A stretch of DNA of 64,000 bases from RFXV01 sp038150465 (GCA_038150465.1 JAYOTP010000008.1:1-64000), one strand, 5' to 3'; numbered from the stretch's first letter, positions 33,069 to 42,320 are shown. Notes: generated by a model from the letters alone, not told the origin. A program made the numbers and translations.

Positions 33069-34321
33069 CCGAGATCGTATTGCTTGATCTTGCGATACAA
33101 GGTACGTTCTGAAATCCCGAGTTCCTCAGCCGCCTTTTTGCGCTTGCCTTTTCCCGTATGCCGCTCCAGGGCCTTTTTGATCATCTCCAGTTCCTTGTCC
33201 TGAAGGGAAAGGCTTTCGTCTTCCGGGGTGGCCTCAATATCGAGTGTGTAGGTTTCTTCATGCAGTTCAGGCTCGCTCTCGGAGGCCGTTTCCGGGATGA
33301 GCCTTGCGGGTTCTGTGGTCACCGGGCGGTCCTCGTATACCTTGGTGATGAGGCTTGCATTTTCCTGTTCGAAATCCTTGCTGACTCCGGATTGCATGAC
33401 CTTGCGCGTCAGGTCTTTCAGGTCATTGAGGTCGTTGCGCATGTCGAAAAGGATCTTGTAGAGGATCTCCCGTTCTGTAGCGAAATCGCTCTCTGCTTTA
33501 TCGCTTTTCCCCGGATGCGCCATGGGCAGGTCCCGGTTTCCCATATCGGGCAGATAGCCGATCAGGCTGACTCTGTCCAATTGTTTGTCGCTTTCGACCA
33601 CGCTGAGCTGTTCGGCCAGATTTCTCAGCTGGCGAATGTTTCCCGGCCATCTGTAGCGCTGCAAGAGTTCTACGGCATCTGCTTCGAGTCGAATGGGCGG
33701 ACGGTTGTAGCGCTCAGAGAAGTCGGCTGCGAATTTCCGGAAGATCAAATGGATGTCTCCAGCCCGCTCCCTCAAGGGTGGCAGGGCGATCTCCACAGTA
33801 TTGAGTCGGTAGTAAAGGTCTTCCCGGAATTTATTTCCCCGAATGGCATGTTGCATCTCTAGATTCGTGGCGGCCACGATCCGGACATCGGTCTTTTGGA
33901 TCCGGCTGCTTCCCACTTTGATGAATTCACCTGTTTCGAGCACTCTGAGCAGGCGAACCTGTGTGGACAGAGGCAATTCGCCTACTTCATCCAGAAAGAT
34001 GGTTCCACCGTCTGCCTCTTCGAAGTAGCCCTTGCGGGTTCCCGTGGCCCCGGTGAAAGAGCCTTTTTCATGTCCGAAGAGTTCGGAATCGATCGTTCCT
34101 TCTGGAATGGCTCCGCAATTCACGGCGATGAACGGACGGTGCTTGCGATGCGACAAGCTGTGAATGATCCGCGGGACACTTTCTTTACCCACACCGCTCT
34201 CTCCCGTGACCAACACACTGATGTCCGTGGGAGCGACTTGCATGGCCTTTTCGATGGCCCTGTTGAGTTGAGGGGCATTACCAATGATGCCGAAGCGCTG
34301 TTTGATGTTCTGTAATGTCAT
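33065..34321 (-). CDS. Sigma-54-dependent Fis-type transcriptional activator without receiver domain
   Basis: 418 residues. The AAA+ domain begins almost at the N-terminus (Walker A VLVTGESGVGKESV at ~36-50; the sigma-54 contact loop reads GSFTGA within HEKGSFTGATGTRKG; Walker B GGTIFLDEVGEL; arginine region LRERAGDIHL). A linker of ~130 residues and a C-terminal Fis helix-turn-helix (KKAAEELGISERTLYRKIK) follow. No receiver or GAF domain precedes the AAA+ module. It overlaps both neighbours by 4 bases. Targets are unknown; the location suggests control of envelope genes. Confidence 0.92.
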   Translation of the reverse strand: MTLQNIKQRFGIIGNAPQLNRAIEKAMQVAPTDISVLVTGESGVGKESVPRIIHSLSHRKHRPFIAVNCGAIPEGTIDSELFGHEKGSFTGATGTRKGYFEEADGGTIFLDEVGELPLSTQVRLLRVLETGEFIKVGSSRIQKTDVRIVAATNLEMQHAIRGNKFREDLYYRLNTVEIALPPLRERAGDIHLIFRKFAADFSERYNRPPIRLEADAVELLQRYRWPGNIRQLRNLAEQLSVVESDKQLDRVSLIGYLPDMGNRDLPMAHPGKSDKAESDFATEREILYKILFDMRNDLNDLKDLTRKVMQSGVSKDFEQENASLITKVYEDRPVTTEPARLIPETASESEPELHEETYTLDIEATPEDESLSLQDKELEMIKKALERHTGKGKRKKAAEELGISERTLYRKIKQYDLG

Positions 34322-34722
34322 GGGAGGGGGTAACTCAATTCCAATGCTTTGTCTTGATGGATCCGGCTGCCCGTCATCCAGTTGATGACAAAACTCCGGG
34401 TCGCCTTGATCTCCAGTCGCGCCGCCTCGGGAAGCGCCTTGCGGAAGCGAATGGATTTTTTATCTCCTTTCCATAAACCATTCCATATTTCCTTTCCTGC
34501 CGAATCGAACACACGGATCTCAAAAGCGGTGAATACATTCTCCACGCACCTGTTTTCCGTCTTGTTGCCGATGCACAGTTCGAGTGTTCCCCGGTTGCGC
34601 ACGGATTGGCTGAGCACCACCCATTCAAGATCATTGTCCACCCATCGGTCGCCCACTTTGGTCTGGGCAGACAGGGCGAGGCTGCTTGTGCAGGCGAATA
34701 GGATGTATAGCCATTTCTTCAC
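34318..34722 (-). CDS. Hypothetical secreted protein between miaB and the sigma-54 activator
   Basis: 134 residues with a signal peptide (MKKWLYILFACTSSLALSAQ). The mature ~115 residues look beta-rich (DLEWVVLSQSVRNRGTLELC, VFTAFEIRVFDSAGKEIWNG), with two cysteines near LELC and NRCVENV that may form a disulfide. No family is recognised. Four-base overlaps with both miaB and the activator gene indicate strict co-translation. The composition fits a periplasmic Ig-like domain; function unknown. Confidence 0.8.
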   Translation of the reverse strand: MKKWLYILFACTSSLALSAQTKVGDRWVDNDLEWVVLSQSVRNRGTLELCIGNKTENRCVENVFTAFEIRVFDSAGKEIWNGLWKGDKKSIRFRKALPEAARLEIKATRSFVINWMTGSRIHQDKALELSYPLP

Positions 34723-36173
34723 GAGCCGATCTTTTCTCCCAACAGAGTTGCTGCGGTACAGCCGTCCACCCGAACCTGCACTATGTCCCCAGGGCGTTCT
34801 CCATTTTTCGGAAAGACAACGACCGTGTTCTGCGGGTTCCTTCCGAACCAGTGCTCTTCCGACCTCTTTGAAGAACCTTCGATAAGGACCTCCTGCACCT
34901 TGCCTATCTGTTCTTTGTTTCGCTCCAGGGAATGCTTCTGTTGCATGTCGATGATCTCATTGAGCCTTCTCTTCTTGACCTCGAGCGGGATATCATCCGT
35001 CTTGTTGCGGGCGGCATAGGTGTTGGGCCGTTCCGAATAAAAGAACATGAAGCCAAAATGATAGCGCACATATTCCATGAGGCTCAGCGTTTCCTTGTGC
35101 TCGTCTTCGGTTTCTGTCGGGAAGCCCGCGATCATGTCCTGGCTCAACCCGCAATCCGGGATGATCCGGCGGATGCGATCGATCAGTGCGATGTATTCTT
35201 CGCGGTCGTGTCCACGGTTCATTTCCTTCAGGATGCGGGAACTTCCGGACTGAACGGGGAGGTGAATGTAGTTGCAGATGTTCTTGTGCCGAGCGATGGC
35301 GTGAAGAACGGAATCGCTCATGTCCTGAGGGTTGCTCGTTGAAAAGCGGATGCGCATTTCGGGAACAGCAAGTGCCACACGTTCGAGCAATTGCGCAAAA
35401 TCCACAGCCGTTGCCTTGGCCGCTTCACTGGCCTTCGCGAAATCCTTTTTAGGTCCTCCTCCGTACCAGAGGAAGCTGTCTACATTCTGGCCCAGCAAAG
35501 TGATCTCTTTGTAACCCGCAGCCCAGAGGTCCTGAGCCTCCTGAACGATCGTTTCGGGCTTACGGCTTCGCTCTCTGCCCCGGGTGAAGGGCACCACGCA
35601 GAAGGTGCACATATTGTCGCAGCCCCGGGTGATCGAAATGAAGGCCGTAACGCCGTTCCCACCCAAACGAACCGGCTGGACGTCGCCGTATGTCTCTTCT
35701 TTTGAGAGGAGCACATTCACTGCTTTCTGACCGCCTCCGATCTCTTCCAGGAGTTGGGGCAGTTCCCTGTACGCATCGGGGCCCACAACCAGATCGACCA
35801 GTTTCTCTTCATCGAGCAACTGATCCTTGAGCCGTTCAGCCATGCAGCCGAGAACGCCGACCGTGAGTTCAGGTTTCTTGTCCTTTACCTGGTTGAAGAA
35901 CTGCAGCCTCTTTCGGACCGTTTGTTCGGCTTTGTCGCGGATCGAACAGGTGTTGAGAAGCACCAGATCGGCTTCTTCCAGATCGCGGGTGGTCGCGTAT
36001 CCGGCACCGGAAAGAATTGAGGCAACGATCTCACTGTCACTGAAGTTCATCTGGCAGCCGTAGCTTTCGATGTACAGCCTCTTGTCCCCTTCCTGGGGTG
36101 CAGATCCCTTGCTCAACACTTCTCCCTGCCGCTCCTCAGCCAATGGCAATGACGATTTGTCCAACGTCTCCAT
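34719..36173 (-). CDS. miaB: tRNA-2-methylthio-N6-dimethylallyladenosine synthase MiaB
   Basis: 484 residues, the family's normal length. N-terminal UPF0004 domain cysteines appear in ESYGCQMNFSDSE, LLNTCSIRDKAEQ and GVLGCMAERL; the radical SAM CxxxCxxC is RGCDNMCTFCVVPFTRGRERS; a TRAM domain closes the protein. It adds the 2-methylthio group to i6A37 of tRNAs reading UNN codons. It heads the six-gene operon and is divergent from topA; a near-consensus promoter (TTG-N19-TAATTTCG) lies in the shared 127-base region. Confidence 0.96.
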   Translation of the reverse strand: METLDKSSLPLAEERQGEVLSKGSAPQEGDKRLYIESYGCQMNFSDSEIVASILSGAGYATTRDLEEADLVLLNTCSIRDKAEQTVRKRLQFFNQVKDKKPELTVGVLGCMAERLKDQLLDEEKLVDLVVGPDAYRELPQLLEEIGGGQKAVNVLLSKEETYGDVQPVRLGGNGVTAFISITRGCDNMCTFCVVPFTRGRERSRKPETIVQEAQDLWAAGYKEITLLGQNVDSFLWYGGGPKKDFAKASEAAKATAVDFAQLLERVALAVPEMRIRFSTSNPQDMSDSVLHAIARHKNICNYIHLPVQSGSSRILKEMNRGHDREEYIALIDRIRRIIPDCGLSQDMIAGFPTETEDEHKETLSLMEYVRYHFGFMFFYSERPNTYAARNKTDDIPLEVKKRRLNEIIDMQQKHSLERNKEQIGKVQEVLIEGSSKRSEEHWFGRNPQNTVVVFPKNGERPGDIVQVRVDGCTAATLLGEKIGS

Positions 36174-36251
36174 ATTATTTCCTTAGGAAATGGCGAAATT
36201 ACAACCTCTGCTTTTGCTGACAATTTGACAGATTACGCTTTACGGACAAAC

Positions 36252-36279
36252 TTGTTCGCCGCCTTTTGGGTTTAATTTG
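36252..36279 (+). promoter_or_regulatory. Probable promoter for topA (TTG-N18-TAATTTG)
   Basis: TTG at 36252-36254, 18-base spacer, then TAATTTG (36273-36279), one T shorter than the TAnnTTTG consensus. It lies 21 bases before the topA ATG at 36301. Confidence 0.45.
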
Positions 36280-36300
36280 CAGCCGAAATTTCTGCCTGTC

Positions 36301-38610
36301 ATGTCCAAAAACCTCGTCATTGTTGAGTCTCCTGCTAAGGCCAAGACCATTGCGTCCATCCTGGGAAAGGACTTCAAAGTTGAATCGAGTTATGGTCACA
36401 TCCGCGATCTCGTCTCCAAGGGAATGGGGGTCGACATAGAGAACGGATTCGAACCGCAATATGAGGTGTCCAAGGAGAAAAAGGAGGTGGTCGCCAAGCT
36501 CAAAAAGTTGTGCAAGGATGCGGATATTGTTTGGCTCGCATCGGATGAGGACCGCGAAGGAGAAGCCATCGCCTGGCACCTGGCCAAAGCGCTGAGCCTC
36601 GATCCTCTGCAGACCAACCGCATCGTCTTCCACGAGATCACCAAGAATGCCATTTTGCGCGCCGTGGAGAATCCGAGAAGGATCGATCAGAATCTGGTGG
36701 ATGCCCAACAGGCCAGGAGGGTCTTGGATCGTTTGGTCGGCTATGAGCTCAGCCCCGTATTGTGGAGAAAAGTGAAGCGCGGCCTTTCCGCAGGGCGTGT
36801 CCAGTCTGTGGCGGTACGCCTGTTGGTGGAAAGAGAGCGCGAGATCACAGCCTTCACTCCAGAATCGGCCTTCCGAGTGGTCGCTTTGTTCGAGACTGAA
36901 GGCCGTTCCTTCAAAGCTGAACTGAACCACCGATTCAAAACCGAAGAAGAGGCAGCTGCCTTCCTCAACAAACTGAAAGGCGCAGACTCGAAAGTGGGCG
37001 ATCTGGAGACCAAACCAGCTAAGAGAAGCCCGGCACCGCCATTCACCACGTCAACGCTCCAGCAGGAAGCGAGTCGTAAGCTTGGATTTTCGGTGGCCCA
37101 GACCATGCAGGTGGCACAGAAACTCTACGAGGCGGGCCTGATCACCTACATGAGGACGGACAGTGTGAATCTTTCGGAGCAGGCCATACAAGCGGCTGAA
37201 CAAGAGATCAGCAGTTTCTATGGATCGGAATTCAGCAAGAGCAGAAGGTTCAAGAGCAAAGCCAAAGGTGCACAGGAGGCCCATGAGGCCATCCGTCCAT
37301 CTTACATGGAACGACACAGCATCGAAGGGGATGCCCGGCAGGTCAGACTGTATGATCTTATTTGGAAGCGCACCATTGCCTCACAAATGAGCGATGCCGA
37401 GCTTGAGCGTACCACAGTTCACATTCCAGCACCAGATGCCGCCCAATTCGTGGCCAAGGGCGAAGTCATCAAATTCGAGGGATTCCTCAAGGTCTATCTG
37501 GAAGGCACAGATGATGATGTGGACGCAGAGGAGAAAGGCGTTCTTCCGGCAATGCGTGTTGGGCAGTTGCTCGATCGCAAGGAAGTGGAGGCCACAGAAC
37601 GATTCAGTCGTCCGCCTGCACGTTTCACCGAAGCGAGTCTGGTCAAAAAACTCGAGGAACTCGGCATTGGCCGTCCTTCCACCTATGCGCCAACGATCTC
37701 CACCATCATGCGAAGGGAGTACGCTGAAAAATCCGATCTGGAAGGGCAGCAGCGGAAATACCGACAGATCAAATTGGCATCGCAGCAGATCCAGGCCTTC
37801 GATCTGACTGAGACCACAGGAGCGGACAAGGGCAAATTGATGCCGACCAATATCGGTATGGTGGTCAATGATTTCCTGGTGGAACACTTCAAAGAAGTCC
37901 TTGACTTCCAATTCACTGCCCGCATGGAATCGGACTTTGACGCCATTGCTTCCGGCAGCAGGGAGTGGAAGGAACTTCTCGATGTCTTCTACGGAGATTT
38001 CCATCCGATCATCGAGGAGGTGAAGGAGAAAGCTGGTTTTGCGAAAGGAGAACGCGAGTTGGGGACGGATCCCAAAACAGGCAAAAAAGTGTTTGCCAAG
38101 ATCGCCCGCTACGGACCGGTGGTGCAGCTGGGAGAGACCGAATCAGAAGAGAAGCCTCGTTTTGCGAGCCTGCTGAAAGGACAGATGCTCGATTCGATCA
38201 CACTGGAAGAAGCGCTTGAACTGTTCGCCCTTCCCAGAGAACTGGGCACTTACAAGGAACAGATCGTCAAGGCCGCCATCGGACGCTTTGGACCTTATGT
38301 ACAGCATGGAAAGACCTATGCTTCCTTGCGGGCCAATGAAGGTGATGATCCGCATACGGTCACCCTGGAGCGCGCTGCTGAGCTTCTGGAAGAAAAATGG
38401 GAAGCCGACAGGAATAAATACATCGCAGTCTTTGAGGGCGACCCGACCATTGAGGTGTTGAATGGCCGCTATGGCCCGTACATCAGGTCTGGAAAGACCA
38501 ATTATAAGATCCCCAAGGATGTCGATCCACACACCTTGGACCGGGCGGCATGCGAAGAGATCATGAAGAATCAGCCCAAGAAAAGAGCAACCAAGAAAAA
38601 GAAGAAATAA
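36301..38610 (+). CDS. topA: DNA topoisomerase I
   Basis: 769 residues. Toprim domain (LVIVESPAKAKTIASILG; DEDREGEAIAWHL), GRVQSVAVRLLVERE, and the active-site Tyr in LITYMRTDSVNLSEQA. The C-terminal ~170 residues hold GPYV/GPYI repeats (RFGPYVQHG, RYGPYIRSGKTNYKIPK) rather than four-cysteine zinc fingers, ending in a Lys-rich tail. It relaxes negative supercoils. ATG 36301 is chosen over an in-frame ATG 8 codons upstream because the domain starts immediately after it. The next gene starts with GTG directly after its TAA. Confidence 0.97.
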   Translation: MSKNLVIVESPAKAKTIASILGKDFKVESSYGHIRDLVSKGMGVDIENGFEPQYEVSKEKKEVVAKLKKLCKDADIVWLASDEDREGEAIAWHLAKALSLDPLQTNRIVFHEITKNAILRAVENPRRIDQNLVDAQQARRVLDRLVGYELSPVLWRKVKRGLSAGRVQSVAVRLLVEREREITAFTPESAFRVVALFETEGRSFKAELNHRFKTEEEAAAFLNKLKGADSKVGDLETKPAKRSPAPPFTTSTLQQEASRKLGFSVAQTMQVAQKLYEAGLITYMRTDSVNLSEQAIQAAEQEISSFYGSEFSKSRRFKSKAKGAQEAHEAIRPSYMERHSIEGDARQVRLYDLIWKRTIASQMSDAELERTTVHIPAPDAAQFVAKGEVIKFEGFLKVYLEGTDDDVDAEEKGVLPAMRVGQLLDRKEVEATERFSRPPARFTEASLVKKLEELGIGRPSTYAPTISTIMRREYAEKSDLEGQQRKYRQIKLASQQIQAFDLTETTGADKGKLMPTNIGMVVNDFLVEHFKEVLDFQFTARMESDFDAIASGSREWKELLDVFYGDFHPIIEEVKEKAGFAKGERELGTDPKTGKKVFAKIARYGPVVQLGETESEEKPRFASLLKGQMLDSITLEEALELFALPRELGTYKEQIVKAAIGRFGPYVQHGKTYASLRANEGDDPHTVTLERAAELLEEKWEADRNKYIAVFEGDPTIEVLNGRYGPYIRSGKTNYKIPKDVDPHTLDRAACEEIMKNQPKKRATKKKKK

Positions 38611-39786
38611 GTGCTAGAAGAGATCCTTGCTCCTGTTCCGTCTTCCCTGATCGAGTCGTACAAGGAAGAGGGTTCCGATCGGATCGGCTCTTGGATCGAA
38701 GTCCACGATGAATTGGAGGGCATGCCCGATTGGGAAGAAGCCCACATATGCATCCTGGGTGTTTGTGAAGACCGCGGCCGAGTAGGAGATTCTCAGCAGG
38801 CACTGGCCATCGACAGCATCCGTAGGGAACTCTACGACCTGTACCCCGGAGACTGGCCATTCCGCGTGGTGGATCTGGGCACCCTGTACGCCGGAGAACA
38901 AAGAGAAGATACCTATGCGGCCCTGAAGGAGATCCTCGTTGAGTTGTTCAAGTTCAAGCTTGTTCCGCTGGTCATCGGTGGCAGTCAGGATCTCACTTAT
39001 GCCATGTACCGTGCGTACGATCTGCCCGATCAGACCGTCAATATTGCGGCAGTGGACAGCCGTTTCGATCTGGGTCGTCAAACAGAGATGCCCCTGAATG
39101 AATTCAATTACCTCAGTCACATCATTCTGAAAAAGCCCTATCGGCTTTTCAATTTTGCGAGCTTGGGCTATCAGACCTGCTTTATTCATCAAGACGAAAA
39201 GGCATTGATGGAAAAAATGCACTTCGACCTGATCCGATTGGGCAGCCTGCGCGCGGAGATGGCCTTGTGCGAGCCATATTTAAGAGACAGCGATCTGGTG
39301 AGCATGGATCTGAGTTCCGTCAGGGCAAGTGGAGGCATCGAGCTGGCACATCCTGGACCCAATGGCTTCTCGGAAGACGAGATCTGTTCGCTTTCGCGAT
39401 ACGCCGGCATCAGCGATAAGGTCAGCAGTTTCGGTCTTTTTGGGATGGCCTGCAGCGAGGAGGGAAACAGGATAACGCCCATGTTGGCTGCACAGGTCCT
39501 GTGGTATTTTATGGAAGGGTATGCGGCCCGGACCGGAGAGCACCCGGCGTCCAAGATCCGTTCATTCAGTCGGTTTTCGGTTTTGATGAATGATGGCGAG
39601 CAGGAGTTGGTCTTCTACAAGAGTCCTGTGAGTGGCCGGTGGTGGATGGAAGTGCCGGTGCAGGCTCGTCCAGACGGTCGTTCGGCCATGGAAGTCCTGG
39701 TTCCGTGTACGCAGGAGGACTACGACAGGGCCTGTGCGGATGAGATCCCCGAAAGGTGGTGGGGCGCATATCGCAAGGGATTGTGA
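38611..39786 (+). CDS. Arginase/formiminoglutamase-fold protein with degenerate metal site
   Basis: 391 residues. The ureohydrolase fold is recognisable (VIGGSQDLTYAMYRAYD; NIAAVDSRFDLG; LVSMDLSSVRASGG), but ligands expected in GGxHS, DAHxD and DxD are changed: Gln126 for the first His, Arg151 for the second, Ser235 for the last Asp. A binuclear manganese site therefore looks lost and hydrolase activity is doubtful. A C-terminal extension of ~90 residues contains RWWMEVP and PERWWGAYRKGL. GTG start directly follows the topA stop. It precedes the porP-gldKLMN block by 124 bases; a link to gliding or type IX secretion is inference. Confidence 0.82.
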   Translation: MLEEILAPVPSSLIESYKEEGSDRIGSWIEVHDELEGMPDWEEAHICILGVCEDRGRVGDSQQALAIDSIRRELYDLYPGDWPFRVVDLGTLYAGEQREDTYAALKEILVELFKFKLVPLVIGGSQDLTYAMYRAYDLPDQTVNIAAVDSRFDLGRQTEMPLNEFNYLSHIILKKPYRLFNFASLGYQTCFIHQDEKALMEKMHFDLIRLGSLRAEMALCEPYLRDSDLVSMDLSSVRASGGIELAHPGPNGFSEDEICSLSRYAGISDKVSSFGLFGMACSEEGNRITPMLAAQVLWYFMEGYAARTGEHPASKIRSFSRFSVLMNDGEQELVFYKSPVSGRWWMEVPVQARPDGRSAMEVLVPCTQEDYDRACADEIPERWWGAYRKGL

Positions 39787-39862
39787 GTAATCGATTACAG
39801 GATTTTAACAGCGGGTTTTCAAGACCGCATCGTTGACAACCCATTCAAAAACCCATTTTACC

Positions 39863-39870
39863 TATCTTTA
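39863..39870 (+). promoter_or_regulatory. Candidate -7 box TATCTTTA upstream of porP-gldKLMN
   Basis: One mismatch to TAnnTTTG, 40 bases before the ATG at 39911, in the 124-base gap that separates the operon from the arginase-like gene. The nearest TTG (in TTGACA at 39833) is 27 bases away, longer than usual. Confidence 0.35.
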
Positions 39871-39910
39871 GCCGCTTCAACTAAGCGCAGAAAACGAATT
39901 GAAAAGCCCC

Positions 39911-40858
39911 ATGAAGAGACTTTTCGTACTGACATTTCTGTTATTGTCCGTCGGGATGAACGCTCAGCAGGACCTGCAATTCACTCAGTTCGTGCAGAAT
40001 AAGATGCTGTTCAACCCGGGCTTCACAGGCAACAGAGAAAGCATTTGTTTGGATGTATTGCACCGAAGCCAGTGGGTGGGTGTAGAAAATGCACCGACCA
40101 CACAAAATTTCAATGTGAACCTCCCTGTGCGTTTCCTCCACGGAGGCATTGGGTTGGTCGTCACCAACGATCAGATCGGATTCTTCCAGGACATCACAGT
40201 TGGACTGGCCTATGGATACCAAAGAGAAGTAGGCAATGGCAAGTTGGGCATCGGCCTGATGGTGGACTTCAAGAACAAGGCATTGACTTCAGGAGAATGG
40301 CTGGCCCCTGATGGCAGTTCAGGCGGAACGGATGTTTCCATTGCAGCCAACCAGTCCACTGCCCTTACTCCGGACTTGAGTTTCGGCGTCTATTACGAGA
40401 ACGAAAGATGGTGGGCAGGTCTCTCCAGCAGCCGCTTGATCGAGGGTGAATTCCAGTTGGGCAATCAGGTCGGCTCGAGCGCTGCCTTTCGAGGAAAGAG
40501 GCATTACTATCTGATGGGCGGATACAACTGGGCGATCCCCAATACGAACTGGGAACTGATGCCGGCTGTTCTGGCCAAATCTGACCTTTCTGCTCCTTTC
40601 ACCGTTGATGTCAATGTGAATGCATTGTACAATAAGCGCATCTGGGGTGGCGTTAGTTACCGCACTCAGGATGCGATATCAGCCCAAGTCGGGGTGTACG
40701 TATTGCCTGCATTGAAGTTGGGATATTCATATGATCACACATTGTCGGACATCAGCGCACAGAGCGGAGGCAGCCACGAAGTCATGCTGGGCTACTGCTT
40801 CAAGATCGAACGACCCGAAAAGATCCCCGGTAGTTACAGGAATCCAAGATTCCTTTGA
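39911..40858 (+). CDS. PorP/SprF family type IX secretion outer-membrane protein
   Basis: 315 residues. Signal peptide MKRLFVLTFLLLSVGMNAQ, then QDLQFTQFVQNKMLFNPGFTGNRE, the family's hallmark opening, and a series of amphipathic strands ending LGYCFKIERPEK. The family forms a 12-14 strand barrel in the outer membrane; PorP is needed for T9SS function, while SprF partners the adhesin SprB. Position immediately upstream of gldK favours the PorP role. ATG 39911 is chosen over a TTG four codons upstream since it begins the signal peptide. Confidence 0.93.
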   Translation: MKRLFVLTFLLLSVGMNAQQDLQFTQFVQNKMLFNPGFTGNRESICLDVLHRSQWVGVENAPTTQNFNVNLPVRFLHGGIGLVVTNDQIGFFQDITVGLAYGYQREVGNGKLGIGLMVDFKNKALTSGEWLAPDGSSGGTDVSIAANQSTALTPDLSFGVYYENERWWAGLSSSRLIEGEFQLGNQVGSSAAFRGKRHYYLMGGYNWAIPNTNWELMPAVLAKSDLSAPFTVDVNVNALYNKRIWGGVSYRTQDAISAQVGVYVLPALKLGYSYDHTLSDISAQSGGSHEVMLGYCFKIERPEKIPGSYRNPRFL

Positions 40859-40892
40859 CCACCGAATGAAAAGACTCCACTAAAACACGCAA

Positions 40893-42320
40893 ATGAAAAT
40901 CATGAACAAATTACTGCTATCCCTCGCGGTGCTTTTGCTGGCAGCAGCCTGCAGCAGCAGCGACCACGGCGAGCTCGTAGGTGTTCAGGACAGACAAGAG
41001 TGGTTTCCCTCTGAACCTTACGGCATGGTGTACATCCCACAGGGCTCCTACAATATGGGAAATGCCGACCAGGACATTCCCTACACGCTCACAGCACCGA
41101 CCAAGACCGTTTCCGTACGCTCCTTCTTCATGGACCAAACGGAGATCACCAACAACGAGTACAGACAATTCGTCGAATGGGTTCGTGACTCCATCGTCCG
41201 TTTCCGGCTCGGAGAAGATGGTCTGGTCGAAGGTTACGAGTTCATTGACTACGAGAATATAGATGATCCTTCTTTCTATCAGGAGTATATATCAGTGAAC
41301 TATCCGGACAGCCTCAAGACCCACATCAACTGGGATGCGACCATCGAATGGAATGAAGAGCGCTATCCTTCTGCCGAGTATACGGAGATCATCGAGACCA
41401 TCTACTTGCTTCCGGAGGAGCGCTTTATGGGCGGAAAAATGGTCGATGCCCGGCAACTGAATTATGTTTACTTCTGGCTGAACCGTCAGAAAGCTGCACG
41501 CAAGGAAAACCGTGTCTCGTACGATTATGGAGACACTGATGACGACGGCCTGGAATTCAACTACCGTGATTACATCAAGGAAAGTCAGGAATTGTCCGAT
41601 AGAGGGTCGTTCATCGAAAAGGAAGTGACCAACATCTATCCGGACACCTTGTGCTGGGTGCATGACTTCACCTATTCTTTCAACGAGCCTCAGCACGACA
41701 AGTATTTCTGGCATCCGGCCTACGACGACTATCCCGTGGTCGGTGTGAATTGGAAGCAAGCCCGCGCTTTTTGCAATTGGCGTTCAAAATATCGTCGCGA
41801 CTTTCTGATCTCAGAGGGCGAACTGATCGAGCACGACTTCCGTTTGCCGACAGAGGCGGAATGGGAGTATGCGGCCCGCGGAGGTCAAAATTTGGTCACT
41901 TACCCCTGGGGTGGGCCTTATGCGACCAACAGCGCAGGTTGTTACTTGGCCAACTTCAAGCCCAACAGAGGGAACCTCGTTTCCGACGGCGGTTTTTATC
42001 CGGTCAAAGCGACGGCCTACAGCCCGAATGGATTCAACCTCTACTGCATGAGTGGCAACGTAGCTGAGTGGACGAGTACAGCCTACGAGGCATCCAGCTA
42101 TTACTATGTAAGCGACATTTCACCGGACTTCCAGTACAATGCGGACGAGACGGACGATGAGACCCTCAAGCGCAAGGTGATCCGCGGAGGTTCGTGGAAG
42201 GATGTGGCCTCCTTCATGCAGGTCAGCACACGCGATTTCGAATACCAGGATACGGGAAAGAGCTATGTAGGCTTCCGTACGCTGCAGGACTTCCTTGGAA
42301 GGGACCTGAAAGACTATTGA
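40893..42320 (+). CDS. gldK: Gliding motility / T9SS lipoprotein GldK
   Basis: 475 residues. Lipoprotein signal MKIMNKLLLSLAVLLLAAAC then a formylglycine-generating-enzyme-like (SUMF1) domain: MVYIPQGSYNMGNADQD, FFMDQTEITNNEYRQFVEW, FRLPTEAEWEYAARGG, YPWGGPYATNSAGCYLANF, SGNVAEWTSTAYE, VIRGGSWKD. It lacks enzyme activity in known homologues and forms the outer-membrane-associated periplasmic ring with GldN (PorK-PorN). It is followed by gldL after 40 bases. Confidence 0.97.
   Translation: MKIMNKLLLSLAVLLLAAACSSSDHGELVGVQDRQEWFPSEPYGMVYIPQGSYNMGNADQDIPYTLTAPTKTVSVRSFFMDQTEITNNEYRQFVEWVRDSIVRFRLGEDGLVEGYEFIDYENIDDPSFYQEYISVNYPDSLKTHINWDATIEWNEERYPSAEYTEIIETIYLLPEERFMGGKMVDARQLNYVYFWLNRQKAARKENRVSYDYGDTDDDGLEFNYRDYIKESQELSDRGSFIEKEVTNIYPDTLCWVHDFTYSFNEPQHDKYFWHPAYDDYPVVGVNWKQARAFCNWRSKYRRDFLISEGELIEHDFRLPTEAEWEYAARGGQNLVTYPWGGPYATNSAGCYLANFKPNRGNLVSDGGFYPVKATAYSPNGFNLYCMSGNVAEWTSTAYEASSYYYVSDISPDFQYNADETDDETLKRKVIRGGSWKDVASFMQVSTRDFEYQDTGKSYVGFRTLQDFLGRDLKDY

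Noticed and set aside
32367..33203. 278-codon open frame antisense to lptE and parts of its neighbours
   Set aside because: Spans three tightly overlapping sense genes; no plausible start context.
39833..39838. TTGACA as a standard sigma-70 -35 element before porP
   Set aside because: No TATAAT-like box at 16-18 bases; Bacteroidota do not use that consensus.
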